Positions 1-8,968 are shown, numbered from the stretch's first letter. The stretch: 64,000 nt of DNA from CAVUFH01 sp963740835 (GCA_963740835.1 CAVUFH010000003.1:496001-560000), one strand, 5' to 3'. Notes: generated by a model from the sequence alone, not told the origin. Translations and numbers: made by a program.

Positions 1-723
1 GACGCGGTCGACCAGGGCCAGCGCGCACTCGAGGAACACCGAGAGGCGTACTTCCACGGCTTCTTCGCGCTGTCGGCCATGCGGTGCGAAGGCGACGCCG
101 CGGCCGCCGCATCAGCTGCCGGATCGCTCGATCAACTCGAAGCGGCACACGAGCGCGGGCGCGCCGTCGTCGCGAGTTGGTACACGACCGTTTCCGAACT
201 GCAAGGCTCGGCCGGGATCGTCGAGGCGTTCTCGCTCGGAATCGAGGCCGAGCGCGCGCGTCTCGCGAACGAGTCCGCGGCCGAGGCCGCGACTCGAGCC
301 GCCGACCAGTTCGAAGCCTGCACGATGCGCTACCACGCGACCTACTTCCGCTGGCGCGTGGCCGAAGCGATGCTCGGCGCGGGCGAGCGCGTCGCGGCGA
401 CCGACGTCTTGAAGCGGGCGCGGGCTGTCGCGCTCGAATGGGGCTTCGGCGGCCTGGAAGCCGCGATGAACCGCCTCGCGCGGACGCACCAGTTGCGCCT
501 CGGCCCCGCCCGCACCAACGTCGACGGCGACACCGCACTCTCGGTGCGAGAATTGGAAGTGCTGCACCTGCTGGTGGACGGGCGCAGCAATCCCGAGATC
601 GCCGAAGACTTGTTCGTCTCCCGCCGCACGGCGGCGGCGCACGTGTCGAACATTCTGAGGAAACTCGACGCTGCGTCCCGAGTCGAAGCCGTCTCGGAGG
701 CGCTGCGCCGCGGTTATGTCTAG
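1..723 (+). CDS. LuxR-type transcriptional regulator, C-terminal part
   Basis: The frame is open from base 1, so the gene starts upstream of the window. The visible 240 residues are an alpha-helical, alanine-rich repeat region like the signal-sensing or TPR-like arm of large LuxR/MalT-type regulators. It is followed by a LuxR helix-turn-helix in the last ~60 residues (ELEVLHLLVDGRSNPEIA, then SRRTAAAHVSNILRKL). The HTH should bind DNA. The sensed signal and targets cannot be told from this fragment. The ATG at 79 is internal to the reading frame and is not the likely start. Confidence 0.85.
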   Translation, partial: DAVDQGQRALEEHREAYFHGFFALSAMRCEGDAAAAASAAGSLDQLEAAHERGRAVVASWYTTVSELQGSAGIVEAFSLGIEAERARLANESAAEAATRAADQFEACTMRYHATYFRWRVAEAMLGAGERVAATDVLKRARAVALEWGFGGLEAAMNRLARTHQLRLGPARTNVDGDTALSVRELEVLHLLVDGRSNPEIAEDLFVSRRTAAAHVSNILRKLDAASRVEAVSEALRRGYV

Positions 724-726
724 CGC

Positions 727-816
727 CTAGACGATCTTGTGCGGAGCTCCGATCGCGACGGCGAGGGCCATCAGCGAGCCGACGAGCAGAGCAATGCGAA
801 CGTAACGAGCCTTCAT
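727..816 (-). CDS. Small single-span membrane peptide (29 aa), unknown
   Basis: This short frame runs from an ATG at 816 to a TAG at 727. It has a purine-rich ribosome binding site (GAAGAAGG) about 8 nt upstream of the ATG. The peptide starts MKARYVRIALLVGSLMALAV, a positively charged start followed by one hydrophobic helix. It lies between the LuxR gene and the DUF5317-like gene. It could be a small membrane protein or an exported leader. No function can be assigned. The good Shine-Dalgarno spacing and the hydrophobic profile argue for it; the length argues against certainty. Confidence 0.4.
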   Translation of the reverse strand: MKARYVRIALLVGSLMALAVAIGAPHKIV

Positions 817-935
817 GGCCGAACCTTCTTCCGTGAAGAGTTGCTCCGTTTGTTTCGGGTGGCTGGCCGCCGTTCTTGATCGCGCAGGCACGAGAAGTCG
901 CAACAGAAGCCATCAGCGCAGGCCGATACGAGGGC

Positions 936-1577
936 GTGTTCCTGGTGCTCGCGGTGGTTCTGGCGCTCGTGACCGTGCCGCTCGCGGGCGGCCGAATCGG
1001 CCGCCTGGCCGAGGTCCGGCTCCGGTGGGCGCCGCTGCTGCTCGCCGCGCTCGCGCTCCAGATGGTCATTGTGGCGGTAGTGCCCGGCTGGGACGACGCA
1101 CTCCTCCGAGCCGTCCACCTCGGTACCTACGGGATGTTGTTCACGTTCCTCTGGGTGAACCGCCGGATCTCGGGAATCTGGATCGTTGCCGCCGGCGGGG
1201 CGTTGAACCTGATCGCCATCGCTGCCAACGCGGGCGTGATGCCGGCCGGACCGGCGGCTGTGCGATCCGCCGGCATCGCCTCGAACGCAGAGAAGTTCGG
1301 GAATTCCGGGTTGCTCGAGCACCCGCGCCTGTTGTTCCTGGGTGACATCTGGGCAATCCCGCGGGGTTGGCCACTGGCCAACGTGTTCAGCATCGGCGAC
1401 GTCGTCATCGCGATCGGCGTCTTCGCGGTGGTCCACTCCGCTTGTCGCCCGCGCGGCGCGCCGGTCCGGTCGCACGCCGATGCCCGAGAATTCGTAGAAC
1501 CTTCGCACTCAAGCCCGGGCAACGTTCGCGTGCTGCCGTTTGCGCGCTCGGAGGGACTCGAACCCCCAACCTTCTGA
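936..1577 (+). CDS. DUF5317-like integral membrane protein
   Basis: This is a small multi-spanning membrane protein with about five hydrophobic segments, including FLVLAVVLALVTVPLAGG and the segment ending in GDVVIAIGVFAVV. The pattern and the conserved asparagine-rich turn (NLIAIAANAGVMP) fit the DUF5317 family, whose function is unknown. A GTG at 936 puts the first helix at the N-terminus as in the family. A TTG at 876 would add 20 residues. The last ~12 codons run antisense through the tRNA-Arg gene, so the end of the protein is atypical (RSEGLEPPTF is tRNA sequence) and the true C-terminus may differ. Confidence 0.65.
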   Translation: MFLVLAVVLALVTVPLAGGRIGRLAEVRLRWAPLLLAALALQMVIVAVVPGWDDALLRAVHLGTYGMLFTFLWVNRRISGIWIVAAGGALNLIAIAANAGVMPAGPAAVRSAGIASNAEKFGNSGLLEHPRLLFLGDIWAIPRGWPLANVFSIGDVVIAIGVFAVVHSACRPRGAPVRSHADAREFVEPSHSSPGNVRVLPFARSEGLEPPTF

Positions 1578-1615
1578 TCCGTAGTCAGATGCTCTATCCA
1601 TTGAGCTACGAGCGC
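1543..1615 (-). tRNA. tRNA-Arg (anticodon ACG)
   Basis: The reverse strand folds as a full cloverleaf. The acceptor stem is GCGCTCG/CGAGCGC, the anticodon stem TCTGA/TCAGA encloses the loop CTACGGA, and the T-arm is GGGGG TTCGAGT CCCTC. Anticodon ACG reads Arg CGN codons. CCA is not encoded. The 3' half overlaps the antisense end of the DUF5317-like gene. Confidence 0.95.
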
Positions 1616-1665
1616 GGGAAGGCGACCAGTGTAGACGAGTCGTCCGCGGACTTCTCGGGTGCAGT

Positions 1666-2835
1666 TCAGTGCGTTGCGAGGAACCCGCTGCACGCTCCTT
1701 GGGTGAAGTAGCCCACCGTCGTCACGGCGATCGAGAGCAGGGTGCCGAGCGCGGTGCTGTCGAACGCGGCCGGGCCCGCGTCGACGATCTGGTGGAGCTG
1801 GTCGCGGAACGTCACGAGCTTCGCGGCGTCGGCGGCCGGGAAGCTGGCGAGGTCGGCTTGCAGCGCGTCCATCGCATCCCGCAACACGATGGCGTCGGCG
1901 TAGGTCGCGGCCGGCGTCCCGCTCACGAACGTGGGCGGCATGCTCGTCGACGACAGCGTCTTCATCACGCGCTGCAAGATGCTGATCTGCTGATCGAGCT
2001 TGCCGTAGTCGACGACCGCGGTGTCGTCGGAGTCGGTGTGGTAGCAGGGACCGGTTGCGTCGGAGAAGAACACGGTCGGGATGTCCGCGCCGATGAAGTT
2101 GACGTAGTCGCTGCGTCCCTGCCCGAACACCGAGCTGACTTGGCGCGTGTCGAGCGTCGCCGGATCGATCGCCGACTGCACGATCTGTTGCAGGCGCGCA
2201 CCACCCGTCTCCGCACCGATCGCGAAGCTGAGGTTGCGGAGGCTGGGGCGAAGGTTGGAGCCCTGGATATCGAGGTTCACGTACGCGACCGTCTTCGCCA
2301 GCGGCACCAACGGGTTCTGCGCGTAGAACGTCGAGCCGAGCAGCCCATCTTCCTCACGATCCCAGAACGCGAAGATGATCGAGCGGCGCGGGTGTTGTGG
2401 CGAGTATCCGAACGCGCGCACGAGCGCGAGCTCGGCGGCGACGCCCGCCGCGTTGTCGGTCGCGCCGTTGCAGATGTCGTCGCCGGCACGCAGGTCGCGA
2501 CACGTGTGACCGAGGTGGTCGTAGTGCGCGCCGATCATGACGTACTGGTCGGCGAGATCAGTGCCGCGGATCACGCCGACGAGGTTCGTCCCGCCGGTGA
2601 AGACCTGCTTGTAGGCGGCGTTGCCCGTGGCCGCGGTGTTCGCGCCGGTTGTCAGCCCCGCGAGGTAGCCGAGGAGGTAGCCCTGCGCGCGCTGCGAGCC
2701 GGCGGTGCCGTTGTTACGGCCGTCCGACGCGTCGGAGGCCAGGTACTCGAGGTCGCCCCGCACGCATCCCGACATGAACACGGCCACGCCGACGAGCACG
2801 GCGACGCGTCGCAACGCGCGCGGAGATGCAGGCAC
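1666..2835 (-). CDS. Secreted M28-family zinc peptidase, lipoprotein
   Basis: This 389-aa protein has an N-terminal lipoprotein signal (charged start, hydrophobic stretch, lipobox-like MSGC near residue 24), so it probably sits on the outer face of the membrane. The M28 metal ligands are visible: GAHYDHLG, GATDNAAG, DREEDGLLG (general base and ligand), NLDIQGSN and a late CYHTDSDD. These support a two-zinc aminopeptidase that trims peptides outside the cell. The ~60 residues after the PTVFFSD segment are variable. It lies 68 bp downstream of the sensor kinase on the same strand but has its own spacing and is probably separate. Confidence 0.85.
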   Translation of the reverse strand: MPASPRALRRVAVLVGVAVFMSGCVRGDLEYLASDASDGRNNGTAGSQRAQGYLLGYLAGLTTGANTAATGNAAYKQVFTGGTNLVGVIRGTDLADQYVMIGAHYDHLGHTCRDLRAGDDICNGATDNAAGVAAELALVRAFGYSPQHPRRSIIFAFWDREEDGLLGSTFYAQNPLVPLAKTVAYVNLDIQGSNLRPSLRNLSFAIGAETGGARLQQIVQSAIDPATLDTRQVSSVFGQGRSDYVNFIGADIPTVFFSDATGPCYHTDSDDTAVVDYGKLDQQISILQRVMKTLSSTSMPPTFVSGTPAATYADAIVLRDAMDALQADLASFPAADAAKLVTFRDQLHQIVDAGPAAFDSTALGTLLSIAVTTVGYFTQGACSGFLATH

Positions 2836-2903
2836 GGTTCCCCCCTCTGCGATCGCGCCCCGGCGATCGTGTGCCAGGAATGTACGCGCTCAGCGCCGGC
2901 GCG

Positions 2904-4301
2904 TCATGCGTCGCCGTTGGGCGCGACCGGGAGCTCGATGCGCACGGTGGTACCGCGGCCGGGCCCGGTGTCGAGCACGACGGTGCCACCGTGCGCGTTG
3001 ACCGTTGCCTCGACGATCGCGAGGCCGAGCCCGGTCCCGCCGCGGCTGCGCACGCGCGACGGATCGGCGCGGTAGAAGCGTTCGAACGCCTGCGCCGCGA
3101 CCTCGTCGGACATGCCCGGGCCGTCGTCGTGCACTTCGAGGATCGCGATCTCGGTGGTGCGGTACACGCGCACGTGCACCGGCGTGCCTTCCGGCGTGTG
3201 CACCAGCGCGTTGCGGACGAGGTTGCCGACGACCTGCCGGAGCCGGCCGTCATCACCGAGCACGGTGGCACGATGGTCGATCGACGCGGTGATCTCGCGT
3301 TGCGGATCGACGGCGCGCGCGTCCCGAACCGCATCTTCGACGAGCACCTCGAGGTGCACAGGCGTCCGTTCGAGCGGACGGCCTTGGTCGAGCCGCGCGA
3401 GGAGGAGGAGATCGTCGACGAGGCGACCCATGCGGATCGCTTCCTGCTCGGTGCGCCGCATCGCCTCCCGCAGTTCGTCCCCCTCTTCGAGGCCGCCGGC
3501 GCGGTACAGCTCCGCGTAGCCGCGAATCGTCGTCACCGGCGTGCGCAATTCGTGCGACGCGTCGCCGACGAACTGGCGCAGCCGATCCTCCGAGCGCGTC
3601 CGTTCGTCGAAGGCTTCCTCGATGCGGCCGAGCATCTGGTTGAGCGCGACCCCGAGCTCACCGGCCTCCGTGCCGGTCGGTGCCTCCGGAACGCGGGAGG
3701 AGAGGTCACCGCCCGCGATGCCCGACGCGGTCGCGGTCATCTGCTTGATCGGGCGGACGCCGAGCCGGATCACCCAGAACGTGACGAGCGCGAGCACCGC
3801 GACGATCGCGGCCGTCGCCAGCACCTCCACTGTCACCAGCCGCCGGATCGCGTTGTCCACGTCGTTGCGCGCGGTGCCGACGACGATCGCCGGGTCGCCA
3901 TCGGCCGGGCGCACCGCGAGCACGCGGTAGCGCGGGCCGCCGTCACTCTTGACTGAGTAGTACGCGTGCTGCCCCGGCCCGAGGTTCGCGATCTCGTTCA
4001 CGGGCAGCTTCGGGTCGGGTTGGTACCCGTCCCTCGAAACCGCCTTGTCGTGCACTTCGCTCGCGCCGGTGGAGTCCACGAACGCGACATAGAACGAGCT
4101 GACCGGCCCGTCGTCGCGGAAGTCACCGCCCGGGCGCGGGCCGGGACCGAAACCCTGTTGCCGCAACGCGACCTCTTGCAGACGATCGTCGAGCTGGCCA
4201 AGGAGGTGGGACTCGGTCGTGGTCGTGATCGCGATCGCGGCGAGCACGAGTACGACGCCGACGACCGCCATGGCGACGATGAGGCGGGCGCGCAGTGACA
4301 T
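2904..4301 (-). CDS. Two-component sensor histidine kinase
   Basis: This 465-aa membrane kinase partners with the upstream response regulator. It has an N-terminal helix (residues 8-28), an extracytoplasmic sensor region to about 155, a second helix (~158-180), a HAMP linker, a HisKA domain with phospho-accepting H250 in DASHELRTPVTT, and a HATPase domain with N-box NLVRNALVHT, DDGPGM and GGTGLGLAI. The layout matches actinobacterial OmpR-linked kinases of the MprB/PrrB type. Its start lies 15 bp after the regulator stop, so they form one transcript. The signal is unknown. Confidence 0.92.
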   Translation of the reverse strand: MSLRARLIVAMAVVGVVLVLAAIAITTTTESHLLGQLDDRLQEVALRQQGFGPGPRPGGDFRDDGPVSSFYVAFVDSTGASEVHDKAVSRDGYQPDPKLPVNEIANLGPGQHAYYSVKSDGGPRYRVLAVRPADGDPAIVVGTARNDVDNAIRRLVTVEVLATAAIVAVLALVTFWVIRLGVRPIKQMTATASGIAGGDLSSRVPEAPTGTEAGELGVALNQMLGRIEEAFDERTRSEDRLRQFVGDASHELRTPVTTIRGYAELYRAGGLEEGDELREAMRRTEQEAIRMGRLVDDLLLLARLDQGRPLERTPVHLEVLVEDAVRDARAVDPQREITASIDHRATVLGDDGRLRQVVGNLVRNALVHTPEGTPVHVRVYRTTEIAILEVHDDGPGMSDEVAAQAFERFYRADPSRVRSRGGTGLGLAIVEATVNAHGGTVVLDTGPGRGTTVRIELPVAPNGDA

Positions 4302-4316
4302 CTCGGCCGGCCCTGA

Positions 4317-5012
4317 TCAGGCCGCGGGTTCGCGCAACGTGTATCCGACCCCGCGGATCGTGTGGATGAGCCGCGGGTCGGCGTTGTCGAGCTTGCGCCG
4401 GAGGTAGCCGATGTAGGTCTCGACGACGCCGCCGTCGCCGCCGAAGTCGTACTGCCACACGTGGTCGAGGATCTGCGCCTTCGACACGACCTTGCCCTTG
4501 TTGATCAGGAGGTACCGCAACAGCTTGTACTCGGTGGGCGACAGCGATATGTCGCTCCCCTCTTTCAAGACGCGGTGCGCGTCGTCGTCCATCTCGAGGT
4601 CGCCGCACGACATCACCGCCTCCGACTGCGCGAGACCGGCGCGCCGCAGTACCGCGTTGATGCGGGCGACCAGTTCCTCGAGGCTGAACGGCTTCACGAG
4701 GTAGTCGTCACCGCCGAGCGTCAACCCGCGCACCTTGTCGTCGGTGCCGTCGCGCGCGGTGAGGAACAGCACCGGCGTGCGCACGCCTTCGGTCCGCAAC
4801 CGCTTGCACACCTCGAAGCCGTCGAGGTCGGGGAGCATGACGTCGAGGACGATCAGGTCGGGTCGCACTTCCGGAACCCGTTCGAGCGCTTCGCGCCCGG
4901 TCGCCGCGGGGTGCACGTCGAAGCCGACGTGCCGGAGCGCGGCTTCGAGCATCGAGCGCAGGTTCTCTTCGTCGTCGACGAGCAAGAGTCGTTCTTTGGC
5001 CATGAGGATCAC
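4317..5012 (-). CDS. OmpR/PhoB-family response regulator
   Basis: A receiver domain (acidic pair DDE near residue 13, phospho-acceptor D57 in LDVMLPD, conserved Lys in DYLVKPF) is followed by a winged-helix DNA-binding domain (SPTEYKLLRYLL, then GVVETYIGYLRRKL). It is the cognate regulator of the kinase that follows 15 bp downstream. A GTG at 5012 overlaps the YceI gene stop as GTGA, implying translational coupling. An in-frame ATG at 5003 (MAKERLLL) is the alternative start. Co-transcription with a YceI protein hints at an envelope-related signal; that is inference. Confidence 0.93.
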   Translation of the reverse strand: MILMAKERLLLVDDEENLRSMLEAALRHVGFDVHPAATGREALERVPEVRPDLIVLDVMLPDLDGFEVCKRLRTEGVRTPVLFLTARDGTDDKVRGLTLGGDDYLVKPFSLEELVARINAVLRRAGLAQSEAVMSCGDLEMDDDAHRVLKEGSDISLSPTEYKLLRYLLINKGKVVSKAQILDHVWQYDFGGDGGVVETYIGYLRRKLDNADPRLIHTIRGVGYTLREPAA

Positions 5013-5722
5013 CGCGTGAGAACGAGCAGGAACTCGATCTCACCGTCGCCGGCGACTTGCGCGGGGCCGAAGCTCGGTTCGGGGATGCCCCACTCGCTCC
5101 ATGTGATCGGGATGTCGCCCTGCACCGCGATCGTGTCGGAGCCCTTGCGGCTCGCGGTCAACTCGAACGTCACCGACTTGGTGACGCCGCGCAACGTGAA
5201 GCTGCCGGTGGCCGACACCTTGACCTCCTCGTTCGGCGCGGGGATGGACGACAGCTGAATGGGCTGCGTCAAGGTGAACGTTGCAGTCGGGAAGTCGGCG
5301 ACATCCATGATCCGGCCCTGGAACTGCTGGTCGCGCCGGTCCTCGTCGCTCTTCACGGTCGCGAGGCCGACGGTGAAGTCCGCCTTCGACACGGTCGTGC
5401 CGGTGATGACCGCTTCACCGGTGACGTCGCTGGTGCGGCCGGCCGCGGTCGCGCTCTGACCGAACAGCACTTCCTTGGCGCGGTAGCCGGCCTGGCTGCC
5501 GTCCGAGACCTTGTACGTCCCGTCGATCGAGCTGTCGTCCGGCGGATCGGCCGTGCTGTTCGCGCTCGGCTGCGTCGTCGCGGTCGGCACGTCCGAGAGC
5601 GACAGCTTCGGCGGCGCGTCCTTCTTGATGAAGTTGATGTAGACGAAGGGGACGGCGACCACGAGGATCACCACCACCCCGGCGCCGATCAACACCCATT
5701 TCAGCCACGGCCGATTGCGCAT
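5009..5722 (-). CDS. Membrane-anchored YceI-like lipocalin-fold protein
   Basis: This 237-aa protein has one N-terminal membrane anchor (WVLIGAGVVVILVVAVPFVY) and a Ser/Thr/Pro-rich linker. A YceI domain fills the C-terminal ~165 residues (GTYKVSDGSQAGYRAKEVLF through GSFTLRGVTKSVTFELTA). YceI domains form a lipocalin-like barrel that binds isoprenoid-type lipids. Here it would face outward. It opens an operon with the two-component genes, its stop overlapping the next start by 4 nt, so it may be sensed by or regulate that system. The ligand is unknown. Confidence 0.88.
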   Translation of the reverse strand: MRNRPWLKWVLIGAGVVVILVVAVPFVYINFIKKDAPPKLSLSDVPTATTQPSANSTADPPDDSSIDGTYKVSDGSQAGYRAKEVLFGQSATAAGRTSDVTGEAVITGTTVSKADFTVGLATVKSDEDRRDQQFQGRIMDVADFPTATFTLTQPIQLSSIPAPNEEVKVSATGSFTLRGVTKSVTFELTASRKGSDTIAVQGDIPITWSEWGIPEPSFGPAQVAGDGEIEFLLVLTR

Positions 5723-5829
5723 GGATTCGAGCTCCTCCGTCGGTCCTCACCATTCAACGGGAAGTCCCTGCGAAGAGTTCGAGAACCAACCGAGATTTTC
5801 CTGAGAGCCCGCCGGGAGTGGGCCCCGGG

Positions 5830-6864
5830 CTAGATGGTGATCCCTCCGGTGCTGGTGATGAACGATCGGATGGCGTCGATCGAGATCGCGAAGCCGATGT
5901 TCGACGCGTTGACCGAGCCACTGCTGGTGGCGACCGCGGTGTTCATGCCGATCACCTGGCCCGCGGCGTTCACCAGCGGGCCGCCGGAGTTGCCCGAGCT
6001 GATCGCGGCGTCGGTCTGGATCAGGCCGTTCAACGTGCCGGAGTCGGTGTCGATCGAGCGGCCGAGCGCCGACACGATGCCCTCGGTGACGGTCGGGCCG
6101 CCCTCGAGCGCCAGCGCGTTCCCGATCGCGACGACCTGATCACCGACCGCGACGTCCGACGACTGGCCGAGCGGCGCGGCCACGAGGCCGGAAGTGTCGG
6201 TGACCTTCAGCAGCGCGAGGTCGCGCGCGGCGTCGGAGGTGATGACCTTCGCGGTACGCGCCTTGGACTCGCCCGCGACCGTCACCGTGATGGAAGTCGC
6301 GTCGGCGATGACGTGGGCATTGGTCAGAATCGTTCCATCTGCGTTGACGACGATGCCGGAGCCCGCACCGGTGCCCTGCTGGGTGAACGGACCCTGGCGC
6401 TCCGTGATCTCGGTCTCGATCGACACGACCGACGGTTCCACGTGCGCGAGCACGCCCGCGACGTTCATCGTCTCGCCGCTGACGGCCAGGCTTGCGGCCT
6501 CGGCCTTGACCGCGGTCGAGTTGTTCGCCGCCGATGTGTCGCTCGTCAGCCAGCCGCCGAGCGCACCTGCGCCCAGCGACAGCGCGACGACCGTCGCGCC
6601 CGCCGCGACGAGGCCACGGCGTGTTCGGCGCGGATGGTCGTCGGCGGGTGGGCGCACGTCGCGGGGCGTTGACGTCGACGCGCCCGGCGGCCAGGTCAGT
6701 GAGAGCAGCAGGTCGTCGTTCGGGGGCTCGTACCTCGGCCCCGCGTAGGAGCGCTCGTACGGCGGGTCGTACTTCGGTTCGTACGGGGGTTCGAGCGGGG
6801 GTTCGAGCGGGGGTTCGAGCGGCGGTTCGTTGGGAGGTTCGAGGGGTGGCTCCATGTCCACCAC
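5830..6864 (-). CDS. HtrA/DegP-type serine protease without PDZ domain
   Basis: This 344-aa trypsin-like protease has the triad H184 (LTNAHVI), D215 (ARDLALLK) and S293 (SSGNSGGPL). It opens with a cytoplasmic tail built of repeated Glu-Pro-Pro-Leu units (residues 5-30), then a membrane helix (~85-105), so the protease domain lies outside the membrane. HtrA proteins usually end in one or more PDZ domains. This one stops after the protease core (FAISIDAIRSFI), so substrate recognition or trimerisation must differ. The terminal repeats come from 12-bp tandem repeats in the DNA. Likely role: cell-envelope protein quality control. Confidence 0.9.
   Translation of the reverse strand: MVDMEPPLEPPNEPPLEPPLEPPLEPPYEPKYDPPYERSYAGPRYEPPNDDLLLSLTWPPGASTSTPRDVRPPADDHPRRTRRGLVAAGATVVALSLGAGALGGWLTSDTSAANNSTAVKAEAASLAVSGETMNVAGVLAHVEPSVVSIETEITERQGPFTQQGTGAGSGIVVNADGTILTNAHVIADATSITVTVAGESKARTAKVITSDAARDLALLKVTDTSGLVAAPLGQSSDVAVGDQVVAIGNALALEGGPTVTEGIVSALGRSIDTDSGTLNGLIQTDAAISSGNSGGPLVNAAGQVIGMNTAVATSSGSVNASNIGFAISIDAIRSFITSTGGITI
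6780..6850. repeat. 12-bp tandem repeats encoding Glu-Pro-Pro-Leu units
   Basis: About five imperfect copies of a 12-bp unit (GGGGGTTCGAGC on the + strand) sit within the 5' end of the htrA-like gene. They code for its N-terminal EPPLEPPLEPP tail. The copies closest to the middle are nearly identical, suggesting slipped-strand expansion that stays in frame. Confidence 0.75.
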
Positions 6865-6930
6865 TGTCCGCCCCGATGGTGCGAGCAGGCTCCGAATCGG
6901 CTCAGAGCTGTCTGTGAGCCAAGTGGCCGG

Positions 6931-8367
6931 TCAGCTCGCCAGCACCTTGACGCCGACACGGTCCCAATAGCCGTTCTCCAGCCCGACGATCCACGGCGAC
7001 TCCTCCTCGTCGCCGCCCGACGGCGCCGCCAATCCCTGCACCGTCGTGGTGCACGCCCTGCTCGGAAGGGGCACGGATATGTGCGGGAGGAAATACAGCT
7101 CCGGGTCGAAGTACTGCGAGCTCAACATCTCGCCGGCGTTGCGCGCGTTGCGGTCACGTGTGGTCAACGACCAGCTCGTCGCACCGCCCGCACCCCGCGG
7201 CGGCGCGCCGAGGAAGCGCCACTCGAGGAACCGCAGGATCGAGGTGTGGTCGTACTGCCAGTGATCGACCGCCGACGGCAACCCGCGCGGCGAGGCGAGG
7301 ATCGTGGGCACCCGGAAGCCGGCCTGACTGAAGTCGATCGCGTCGTTCGTGCTGGCGCGATCGTCTGCGAAGTGCGGCGGAACGACGTGGTCGAAGAACC
7401 CACCCCACTCGTCGTAGGTGAGGACGAACAGCCCGTTGTGCCAGTGCGGGGACTTCACGAACGATTCGAACACGTCGCCGACGAACCGCTGGGCGGCGCG
7501 GGGGTCACCGTGCGGGTGATCGTCGGTGCGGGTTTCATCGCCGAGGAAGCTCGGCGTGATGAACGAGACCTTCGGGAGCCGACCGCGGGCCGCGTCGTCG
7601 TGGAAGTTCGCGACCGGATGCTCGAACGGGTTCATCTGCGGCCCGAACAACGCGAACATCGGGAGGTCGCCGTAGTACTCGGCGCCGCTCACACCGGCGC
7701 GCGCGAGCTTCAGCAGGATGTTGTCCCACGCGAAGCCCGCAGGCGTCGTCGGGAACGCGTTCGTCATGTTGCCGCCCGACTGCCCCGACATCAGGTACTC
7801 GCGGTTCGGGTAGGTCGGCCCGAGCAGCGACGCGTGCCAGTCGTCGCACACGATGAAGCGACGGGCCAACCGCTGGTACACCGGGAGGTCTTCGGCTTCG
7901 AAGTAGCCGAGGGCGAAGATGTCGTTGCCGCTCCCGGGCGCGAGGAAACCGCCGTCGCGCTCGGCCCGGCCACCGTTCCAGCTGTGCGAGGGGTCGGGGT
8001 GGCCGCACGCCCGCCACGGGTCGGCGTCGGGGTAGCGCACGCGCCGGTACGTGTCGACCCGCGTGCCGCCCGGGCCGGGGAAGCTCTGGAACGAGTTCCC
8101 GTTCACCGCGAAGTTCGAACCGTAGATCCTGCGTCCGTGGTGGAGATACGACTCGTCGCGCGCCAGCCACCCGAGGTAGCTGTCGAACGACCGGTTCTCC
8201 ATCATGCAGATGACGATCGTGTCGATCCCGCTGTCACCTGGCGGGCCGTCGAGCACGGAATGCCTGCCCGCGCTCGGCCTCGGGTCGACCGCGAACACGC
8301 GGCACCCGCCGAGTGCGGCCGCACCACCGAGGACGAGGCCTGCTTTGAGGAAATCACGCCGATCCAT
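6931..8367 (-). CDS. Tat-exported phosphoesterase (phospholipase C / acid phosphatase family)
   Basis: This 478-aa protein begins MDRRDFLKAGLVLGGAAALG, a twin-arginine signal that ends in a lipobox-like LGGC, so it is exported folded and perhaps lipid-anchored. The body matches the alkaline-phosphatase-fold phosphoesterase family that includes PlcA-type phospholipases C and AcpA. The nucleophile region is CMMENRSFDSYLGWL, with further metal-binding regions in DDWHASLLG, DETRTDDHPHGD and LTYDEWGGFFDHVVPP. Substrate specificity (phospholipid or phosphomonoester) cannot be fixed from sequence alone. Confidence 0.88.
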   Translation of the reverse strand: MDRRDFLKAGLVLGGAAALGGCRVFAVDPRPSAGRHSVLDGPPGDSGIDTIVICMMENRSFDSYLGWLARDESYLHHGRRIYGSNFAVNGNSFQSFPGPGGTRVDTYRRVRYPDADPWRACGHPDPSHSWNGGRAERDGGFLAPGSGNDIFALGYFEAEDLPVYQRLARRFIVCDDWHASLLGPTYPNREYLMSGQSGGNMTNAFPTTPAGFAWDNILLKLARAGVSGAEYYGDLPMFALFGPQMNPFEHPVANFHDDAARGRLPKVSFITPSFLGDETRTDDHPHGDPRAAQRFVGDVFESFVKSPHWHNGLFVLTYDEWGGFFDHVVPPHFADDRASTNDAIDFSQAGFRVPTILASPRGLPSAVDHWQYDHTSILRFLEWRFLGAPPRGAGGATSWSLTTRDRNARNAGEMLSSQYFDPELYFLPHISVPLPSRACTTTVQGLAAPSGGDEEESPWIVGLENGYWDRVGVKVLAS

Positions 8368-8491
8368 GCGCCATGCTGACGGAGCCGCCGGCCGCCCGGC
8401 AACCGCCCGACCTCAGGACACAACTGTTCCAACAACTGGCAGACACACGCACCGACGTCGGTGCATCCGCCAACTGTTCGAAGCAATGCAG

Positions 8492-8968
8492 TCAGCCGGC
8501 GAGGAGCTGGCCGGGTTCGGCCCCGATGCCCGACCGTTCGTGGCCGAGGAGCCAGCGCTTGCGTTCGACTCCGCCGCCGTAGCCGCCGAGCGATCCGTCG
8601 GCCCGCACGACGCGGTGGCAGGGCACGATGATGCTCACCGGATTCGACGCGTTGGCGGTGCCGACCGCGCGGGACGCACCCGGCACACCGATCTCCCGCG
8701 CGATGTCGATGTATGACGCGGTCTCGCCGACGGGGATGCACCGGAGCGCGGCCCATACCCGGTGCTGGAAGGCGGTGCCGCGAGCGTCGACACCGACCGC
8801 GTCGATGGCGTGCACCGCACCGCCGAAGTAGTCGTCGAGCACGGTCGCGAGATGTTCGTCGTCGCGCCGCTCGCCGGTGGCGTCGACGAAGCGGGCCTCG
8901 CGCACCTGGCCGTCCTCGGCGTGACAGCGGAACCAACCAATGGGCGTTTCGATCTGCACAACATCCAT
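8492..8968 (-). CDS. ogt: Methylated-DNA--[protein]-cysteine S-methyltransferase
   Basis: This suicide repair protein transfers the alkyl group from O6-alkylguanine to its own cysteine. The active site IIVPCHRVVRADGSLGGYGGG and the upstream helix-turn-helix (VGETASYIDIAREIG) are intact. An ATG at 8968 (MDVVQIETPIG) gives the usual ~158 aa and is preferred over a more upstream start at 9037, which would add residues unlike the family. It is divergent from the ada-alkA fusion gene with a 93-bp shared promoter region, a natural arrangement for an alkylation-damage response. Confidence 0.93.
   Translation of the reverse strand: MDVVQIETPIGWFRCHAEDGQVREARFVDATGERRDDEHLATVLDDYFGGAVHAIDAVGVDARGTAFQHRVWAALRCIPVGETASYIDIAREIGVPGASRAVGTANASNPVSIIVPCHRVVRADGSLGGYGGGVERKRWLLGHERSGIGAEPGQLLAG

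Noticed and set aside
1642..1651. GTCCGCGGAC near tRNA-Arg as another integrase arm site
   Set aside because: Only one copy is present, without the 11-bp repeated heptamers, att duplication or integrase remains.
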